Shown piece by piece: positions 31,866 through 36,986 of a stretch of 36,986 nucleotides of DNA; within the stretch, counting starts at the first letter, position 1; every line of letters begins with the position of its first letter. The stretch is from Nitrospirota bacterium (GTDB lineage Bacteria > Nitrospirota > Thermodesulfovibrionia > Thermodesulfovibrionales > UBA6898). The stretch is taken from the NCBI GenBank assembly GCA_021814475.1, contig JAKAIE010000028.1:1-36986 (forward strand). The letters are read 5' to 3'. The translations under genes and the position numbers were made by a program. The notes below the pieces were generated by a model. It had not been told where the DNA came from, searched no databases, and saw nothing but the letters and a program-made list of their open reading frames with translations.

Positions 31866-32198
31866 CTATTTAAAGGTCTTCGTGATATACTCAGCGATAG
31901 CCTTCGCGTCCTTTTCAGAAATGGTCTTCTTTCCGAACTTTACCATTCCGGGTCCGGGGTTTCTCATCAGCCTGATGATGTCGTCTTCAGTTTTGATGTT
32001 ATTTGCGGCCCGGTCCTGGGGATTGAGCGACTTGGTGACGGTGACTACGTTGCCCCCGCCCGGATGGCATTTGCTGCAGTGCTTCATGAACAACTTTTCC
32101 CCATGACTTTCTTTAGAAGCCTCCTTTGCCGAAACTCCGCCAACTGCGAGAGAACACGCGACCGTACAAACAAAAAACATAAAAGCGATCCTTTTCAT
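31866..32198 (-). CDS. Small monohaem cytochrome c (c6/c551-like)
   Basis: A 110-residue secreted cytochrome. Signal peptide MKRIAFMFFVCTVACSLAVG and cleavage near VSAKE, haem motif CSKCH near 41-45, and Met ligand in PGPGMVKFGKK near 80-90. The last helix AKAIAEYITKTF is typical of class I. The ATG at 32198 is preferred since AAGGAGG lies just ahead and a clean signal peptide follows; an upstream ATG at 32255 also has GGAG. It may feed the cytochrome c peroxidase across the terminator, or the cbb3 oxidase. Confidence 0.88.
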   Translation of the reverse strand: MKRIAFMFFVCTVACSLAVGGVSAKEASKESHGEKLFMKHCSKCHPGGGNVVTVTKSLNPQDRAANNIKTEDDIIRLMRNPGPGMVKFGKKTISEKDAKAIAEYITKTFK

Positions 32199-32255
32199 AC
32201 TTCCTCCTTGTGTGCGATATTTGAATCCAGACATGACGGCATGTCGTGTCTTCAT

Positions 32256-32655
32256 GCAGTACTCCTCAAAAGGATAACGCGATACACACTATTCCCGACG
32301 AAGGCTTGCAGCTGTCGAATACCCTTAGTGCCGCGTTTCTTAATACAAGGATAACGCGATGCGTTCATTTGTCAAGCGGGGACCATAGAAAGTCGGAGCC
32401 GAGTTGTGTACCACAAACTCCCAGCCTGTCGGCGACCTCGCTGCGTTCAGAAGGATTCTGACAGGAATGACGCGATTCAGTTGCGTGTTTGCCGGAGTGA
32501 TCATGGCCGGTTCCCCTTGCACGTCCGGTGCGCTTGTGATATTTATTGAGTGAGATGAACAGGCAGAATACAGGAACTCAATCTCTCCTGATTCCGGTCC
32601 TTTACTTCCGGTGCCAAAGCCTTCATTCCGAGAACAGAAAGGTTAGGCGAGCGGC
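32256..32655. other. 400-base intergenic region with direct repeat and palindrome
   Basis: No gene is visible between the cytochrome c gene and the H+-ATPase. AAGGATAACGCGAT occurs at 32270-32283 and again at 32347-32360. GAGTTGTGTACCACAAACTC at 32401-32420 is a near-perfect palindrome with one bulged base. CCTGTC near 32434 and GACAGG near 32460 form a further weak repeat. The region serves two divergent genes, so these are candidate regulatory sites. A CGGAGTG-like ribosome site is not obvious for the ATPase; AAAGGTTAGG lies about ten bases before its ATG. Confidence 0.5.
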
Positions 32656-35082
32656 ATGCGCAATACGATAAAAACTTCTTCCGACCACAGGCAGCTCCCG
32701 GTTGAAGAGTCTCTGAAGATACTGGAGACTGCCCGGGACGGACTTTCCGGGCCAGAGGCGGAAAAGCGGCTTGAGATATTCGGATTTAACGAAATCGCAG
32801 AGAAAAAGAAAAACGTCTTTGTGGAATTCCTGCTCCGCTACTGGGGTCCCATGCCATGGCTGCTGGAGCTGGCGATGGGGCTTTCATTTATACTGGGACA
32901 TTATCTCGAGGGCATTATCATCGTGGTGTTGCTCACGGTGAATGCCGTCATCGGACACCTGCATTCGCGCGGTTCCCAAAAGGCCGTCGAACTCCTCAAG
33001 AAGAAACTGGCGATCAAGGCGAAGGTATTGCGTGACGGCAGGTGGGTCATGAAGGGGGCCAAAGAGATCGTGCCGGGAGACATCATCGCCGTTGGCATCG
33101 GCGATATCGTTCCCGCCGATGCCAAGGTGATAAGCGGCGGGCTCTCCATTGATCAATCCGCCCTGACAGGAGAATCCCTGCCCGTAGAGACGCACGAGTC
33201 GGACATAATCTATTCGAGTTCCGTAGTGAGACGAGGAGAGGCCAGGTGCGCGGTAATCAATACCGGAGCAAACACCTACTTCGGCAAGACAGCGGAACTC
33301 GTCAGGACAGCCAAGCCGAAGTCCCACCAGGGGGAAGTGATGATGACGATGGTCAGATATATGATGTATCTGGGTATCGCGGCCTTGGTTTTAATTTTGG
33401 GTTACGGTGTGATAATGAAGCTGGAGGAACATTTTACTACAATACTGACCCTGGCGGTAATCTTCCTTATGGGCGCGGTCCCGGTAGCCCTGCCGGCGGT
33501 CCTCACCATAGTCCAGTCTGTGGGGGCAATGGAGCTTGCCAAAAAAGGAGCGCTCGTCACCAGGCTTGATTCTATCGAGGATGCCGCCTCGATAGATGTC
33601 CTCTGCATGGATAAGACAGGTACGATAACGCAGAACAAATTATCGGTTGCCGAAAGCATACCATTCCCGGGATATACGAAGGAGGACGTTGTCCTTACCG
33701 CAGCCCTGGCCTCCCAGGAAGAAGGGATGGACATCATAGATCTTGCGGTCATGGATTACGCGAAGAGCACGAAGGCCGATCTTAAGGCCTACACACGGAT
33801 AACCCATACCCCCTTTAATCCGTCCATTAAAAGAAGCGAGGCGATCATCGGGGACGGGAGAAGGCAGTTCAGGGTGGTCAAAGGCGCCGCCCAGATAGTC
33901 ATCTCCCTCTGCCCGGGGCTCAGCAAAGAAGGCATAGGGAAGACAGACGAAATCATAGAAGGGTTTTCCCGAAAAGGATACAGAACGATCGCCGTGGCAC
34001 GTTCGGAAGGCGAGGACCTGGATAATCTTACACTCGCAGGACTGCTGCCGCTGTCTGATCCACTCAGGCCGGACGCAAGAGGCATGATAGAACAGGCAAG
34101 GACTCTGGGAATAAAGCCGATAATGCTCACCGGCGACAGCATGGCCATAGCAAAAGAGATAGCCCTTCAGGCGGGGATCGGCGGAAACATTATCCGCATG
34201 TCCGATATCGGGGATTTGAGCGAAGAGAAGCAGATGAAGATAGTCGGCGAAAGCGACGGGTTTGCCGAGATATATCCCGAGGACAAGTATAAGATCGTGA
34301 AACTTCTGCAGTCCAACGGCCACATGGTGGGGATGACCGGAGACGGCGTGAACGACGCGCCTGCGCTGAAACAGGCGGAAATGGGGATCGCGGTGAGCAA
34401 TGCGACCGACGTGGCAAAGGCCTCCGCGAGCGTTGTCCTGACTGAACCGGGTATCAGTGTCATAATTAATGCGGTCACAATAAGCAGGCAGACCTATCAG
34501 CGGATGCTGACATGGGTTATTAACAAGGTGACAAAGGTGATAGAATTCGTCGGCCTGCTGACACTGAGCTTTTTCTGGCTGCATGACATCGTGCTCTCGC
34601 TCCTCGGGATATCACTGCTTGTGTTTGCAAACGATTTCGTCACCATGTCTCTGGCAACCGACAATGTACAACATACGCCTAATCCGAACATGTGGAATGT
34701 GAAGAACATTACCCTCGCGTCGCTTGTTCCGGGCATGCTCCTGGTTGTGGAGGGCGTGCTCGTCATCCTGGTCGGTATGAACTATTTTCATCTCGAATGG
34801 GAGAAACTGCGCACACTGGTGCTGCTGAATCTCGTATTTAACAGCCAGTTTCGGGTCCTTATCGTACGGGAGAGAAGGCACTTCTGGTCGTCACTTCCGG
34901 GCAGGGAATTGCTGATCCTGAGCGCGGCAACCATCATCGGCTTTGCGCTGCTGGGCGTATACGGTTTTTTTGTTCCGTCACTTGCTCTGCCCCAGGTTGC
35001 CACTGTTTTTATATTTTCGGCGGTGTTTACTCTCGGCATTGATTTCCCGAAGTTTTATCTGTTCAGGAGATTCAAATTATGA
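32656..35082 (+). CDS. Plasma-membrane-type H+ P-type ATPase (P3A)
   Basis: An 808-residue P-type ATPase. The N-terminal cation-ATPase domain starts GLSGPEAEKRL. The membrane motif PVALPAVL is that of proton pumps (P3A), the actuator loop has LTGESLP, the phosphorylation site is CMDKTGTITQNKL, the nucleotide domain has KGAAQIV and the hinge is GDGVNDAPALKQAEMGIAV. It is shorter than fungal or plant enzymes and lacks a long C-terminal regulatory tail, as usual in bacteria and archaea. It probably exports protons at the cost of ATP, for pH homeostasis under acid or energy stress. The 3' end converges with the MEDS gene only 17 bases away. Confidence 0.92.
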   Translation: MRNTIKTSSDHRQLPVEESLKILETARDGLSGPEAEKRLEIFGFNEIAEKKKNVFVEFLLRYWGPMPWLLELAMGLSFILGHYLEGIIIVVLLTVNAVIGHLHSRGSQKAVELLKKKLAIKAKVLRDGRWVMKGAKEIVPGDIIAVGIGDIVPADAKVISGGLSIDQSALTGESLPVETHESDIIYSSSVVRRGEARCAVINTGANTYFGKTAELVRTAKPKSHQGEVMMTMVRYMMYLGIAALVLILGYGVIMKLEEHFTTILTLAVIFLMGAVPVALPAVLTIVQSVGAMELAKKGALVTRLDSIEDAASIDVLCMDKTGTITQNKLSVAESIPFPGYTKEDVVLTAALASQEEGMDIIDLAVMDYAKSTKADLKAYTRITHTPFNPSIKRSEAIIGDGRRQFRVVKGAAQIVISLCPGLSKEGIGKTDEIIEGFSRKGYRTIAVARSEGEDLDNLTLAGLLPLSDPLRPDARGMIEQARTLGIKPIMLTGDSMAIAKEIALQAGIGGNIIRMSDIGDLSEEKQMKIVGESDGFAEIYPEDKYKIVKLLQSNGHMVGMTGDGVNDAPALKQAEMGIAVSNATDVAKASASVVLTEPGISVIINAVTISRQTYQRMLTWVINKVTKVIEFVGLLTLSFFWLHDIVLSLLGISLLVFANDFVTMSLATDNVQHTPNPNMWNVKNITLASLVPGMLLVVEGVLVILVGMNYFHLEWEKLRTLVLLNLVFNSQFRVLIVRERRHFWSSLPGRELLILSAATIIGFALLGVYGFFVPSLALPQVATVFIFSAVFTLGIDFPKFYLFRRFKL

Positions 35083-35099
35083 TCCGGGCTCCTTGCAGG

Positions 35100-35672
35100 C
35101 TATAACCAGCAACAGGGATGAATAGCAATCATGGTGTTGATAAGTTCCTGGCTGAACCGGGTGCGGTCATACTGACAGATGGCCAGGATATTATTATCGG
35201 GGAAAAGGCCGTCCACTCTGGACTCATATTCGATGAGTCTTTCAACTCCCCGATAATCCTCTGACGCCCAGGACATGTCGCCAATCACCCGTAGCGCTTT
35301 AAAACCGGCCGACTCGGCATCATCGGCAGCTTCTCGTATGGAATCGATCATTTGGTCCGGATCAAAATAACCCTGCTTAAGGTAGGAGTCATGTTTTGTT
35401 ATGATGCTCAACGCGCCTGCGTTCATTGCGTGCTCTGCCCGAATCCCGGCTTTTGTCATTTGCCGCAGGACAACGTCAATATTGCTTTCATCGGTAATGC
35501 AGATACATCTTTCGCGGCGCTGAAGCCCCATTTCCATAAACCGGCTGACAGCCGAGAATTGTTCTTCCAGGGTTTCATAGACCATGCAGACATGGTCGTG
35601 GACGTCTATGTAATGTAACATGTCGGAGACCACGGGCGCCCCTGAACCGTATGTTTTATCGGGATCATGCAT
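35100..35672 (-). CDS. MEDS-domain protein (DcmR-like sensory domain)
   Basis: A 190-residue protein comprising a single MEDS domain (methanogen/methylotroph, DcmR sensory). Recognisable parts are DHVCMVYETLEEQFSAV near 26-42, RERCICITDES near 53-63, LRVIGDMSWASED near 126-138 and ILAICQYDRTRFS near 160-172. MEDS domains are usually attached to a histidine kinase or a HTH; none follows here. The protein ends IHPCCWL, earlier than the family's usual end, and a neighbouring frame continues with a plausible hydrophobic end, so a small frameshift is possible. It may be a free-standing ligand or partner-binding module. Starts about 345 bases before rsgA. Confidence 0.78.
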   Translation of the reverse strand: MHDPDKTYGSGAPVVSDMLHYIDVHDHVCMVYETLEEQFSAVSRFMEMGLQRRERCICITDESNIDVVLRQMTKAGIRAEHAMNAGALSIITKHDSYLKQGYFDPDQMIDSIREAADDAESAGFKALRVIGDMSWASEDYRGVERLIEYESRVDGLFPDNNILAICQYDRTRFSQELINTMIAIHPCCWL

Positions 35673-36016
35673 ATGTTCTGCTCATCTAAAAGATAGATAA
35701 TTAATATCAATAATGTCAACTCTCGGTCAAGCCGTCGGGACAGCTGACTATCCGGAATGACGCGCGGAAAGCCAGGGTATTCGGGACAGGGAACACTCAC
35801 TGCGGAATACCCTGAAGCCAAAGACCGAAAGGCCTACGAAGGATTTCAGCATTAAGACACTGGCGACGATCCCATAAAACAAAGAATATTGCAGTATAAT
35901 GAAGACGATTGCCTTGCGACAAGGTGTTGCTGGTGGAATCAAGAATATATTGTAGTTCGCGCTCACATGCCATTAAGTTCCGTAGTATGGCTGTAAGATT
36001 AGATGGGCGGAGATAG
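35673..36016. other. 344-base intergenic region with 10-bp inverted repeat
   Basis: No gene is supported between the MEDS gene and rsgA. CAGGGTATTC at 35773-35782 is the exact reverse complement of GAATACCCTG at 35805-35814, with a 22-base spacer, resembling an extragenic repeat. An AT-rich stretch near 35875-35960 (TATAAT at 35896-35901) could hold the rsgA promoter. Base composition drops compared with the rest of the window. Confidence 0.45.
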
Positions 36017-36895
36017 ATGAATAATCAACACTGTGAATTAAATGAATTGGGTTGGAGCGATTGGTTCGAGCAAAGAGCAGGATGCAAACCAACGGCTACT
36101 ATCGCCCGCGTGGCGGCGGTTGATCGTGATCAGTTATTGCTCGTGGATCAGACAAGCGCTTTCAGGGCAAAGCTGGCAGGTAGTTATCTTTATCGCCATC
36201 ACCTATCACATGAGCTGCCGTGCGTGGGAGACTGGGTGTGTTTAGAGAAGTCAGGCGACTTTGGTGTTGTCCGCGCGATTATAGAACGAAGGACTTCCCT
36301 GCGCAGAAAGTCTGCGGGGGACGTCATCGAGTATCAGATGATAGCGGCGAACTTGGACTACGTGGTTGTCGTTCAGTCATGCCACTTTGATTTCAACCTG
36401 AAGCGGCTGGAACGCTACCTCGTAATGGTGATGGATGGAGGCGCTGAGCCGTACATTCTGCTCACTAAAACCGACTTGCTGGATCCTGGCGTTGTGGCTG
36501 CGCAGTTGGCGGAAATACGTTCTGCCGGTATTACCGCACCGATAGCAACGGTGAGCAACGTAACGCGGGAAGGCTTGGATGATTTCAAGCGTCTGTTGTT
36601 GCCTGGAAAGACCTATTGCTTCGTTGGGTCCTCAGGTGTTGGTAAGAGCACGCTGATTAATCAGTTGATGGGCCGTGAGATTTTCGAAACTAAGGCTGTC
36701 AGCGGAACAGGCGAAGGGCGGCATACAACTGTTCGCCGTGAACTGATTCGTATCGAGGGCGGTGCACTGGTTATCGACAACCCGGGAATGCGGGAATTTG
36801 GCATTTTCGGGGCGGAAGGAGGTATAGGAAGTAGCTATTCCGACATCACTTCCATTTCATCTAGTGTAGTGTCTCCAACGCTTCTTTACATTTAG
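36017..36895 (+). pseudogene. rsgA: rsgA, ribosome small-subunit GTPase, interrupted by IS630
   Basis: The frame is a circularly permuted GTPase needed for 30S maturation. An N-terminal OB-fold region (25-100) is followed by G4 (LTKTDLL near 149-155), G1 (GSSGVGKST near 204-212), switch I (GEGRHTT near 232-238) and G3 (DNPGM at 254-258). After about residue 281, in YSDITSIS, the sequence turns into the reverse complement of the IS630 end, and 11 foreign residues follow before a stop. The C-terminal zinc-binding domain (CX4-7C-H-C), expected in the remaining 70-80 residues of this longer RsgA class, is therefore lost. GTP-binding parts are intact, but ribosome function is probably impaired. 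Start is supported by GGAGATAG. The gene's lower GC suggests separate ancestry. Confidence 0.88.
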
Positions 36896-36986
36896 CTATT
36901 TTGGTCAGAATCTTTTCTGCAGGTGCGGTCCATGAAAACACCCGAGGATTCTGATTATGATTTTCTAGATACTCCTTGATTGCCGC
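36861..36986 (-). mobile_element. IS630-type transposase, C-terminal remnant (right edge)
   Basis: Reading the minus strand from the window edge gives AAIKEYLENHNQNP and the same tail as the left copy, with the stop codon complementary to 36861-36863. Over 119 bases it is identical to the left-edge copy in inverted orientation. Here it interrupts rsgA. The rest of the element lies outside the window. Confidence 0.8.

Noticed and set aside
1..36986. CRISPR arrays, tRNA or rRNA genes, prophage
   Set aside because: No regularly spaced repeats, tRNA-like cloverleaf sequences, ribosomal RNA segments or phage structural genes were seen on either strand.

Overview
The window is a GC-rich bacterial segment of about 37 kb. 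It carries the gene complement of a metabolically flexible anaerobe or microaerophile: cbb3 oxidase, several c-type cytochromes, Hdr-like iron-sulfur proteins, corrinoid methyltransferases and chemoreceptors. I cannot fix the taxon from sequence alone; Nitrospirota or Desulfobacterota-like lineages are my best guess. Both window ends are the same transposase 3' end (IS630-type) in inverted orientation, so the window probably stops where an assembly collapsed on a repeated insertion sequence.

Left edge (1-2.9 kb): IS630 remnant, a zinc-binding (CZB) chemoreceptor whose 5' part may have been lost to the IS, and two divergently arranged toxin-antitoxin pairs (hicBA on minus, vapBC on plus). Central minus-strand block (3.0-17.0 kb): this is the most interesting part. 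Reading in the direction of transcription it contains a pseudo-receiver protein, a UroD-fold methyltransferase, an AhpD/CMD-fold protein, an MtrH homologue, a second UroD-fold methyltransferase, a corrinoid protein, a QueG-like double [4Fe-4S] protein, a RACo-type corrinoid activator, a small Cys-rich protein and a chemoreceptor. These are followed by a tightly overlapping four-gene operon: HdrE/NarI-like membrane cytochrome b, HdrD-like CCG protein, cysteate synthase and a fused sulfopyruvate decarboxylase (ComDE). The last two are the signature enzymes of the Methanosarcina-type coenzyme M pathway. Both UroD-fold proteins keep the H-X-C-Xn-C zinc motif that activates thiols such as coenzyme M. 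The block therefore looks like a bacterial coenzyme M-linked methyl-transfer system with its own thiol/disulfide redox complex and no methyl-CoM reductase in view.

Respiratory block (17.2-27.5 kb): an HD-GYP protein on plus, then a minus-strand operon led by an Rrf2/IscR-like regulator and encoding the cbb3 oxidase and its copper and haem assembly proteins (ccoN, a ccoO-cytochrome c fusion, a stand-alone FixP N-domain, two unpredicted microproteins, ccoG, fixH, a small cytochrome c, a YtkA-like lipoprotein, a SafE-like membrane protein, ccoI, ccoS). The usual CcoP subunit is split: its membrane anchor is a separate gene and a second cytochrome c domain is fused to CcoO.

Right part (27.6-37 kb): a secreted VWA protein, a di-haem cytochrome c peroxidase, a strong bidirectional terminator, a DegP/HtrA protease, a small cytochrome c, a plasma-membrane-type H+ P-type ATPase, a MEDS-domain protein, and an rsgA gene cut by the second IS630 copy.
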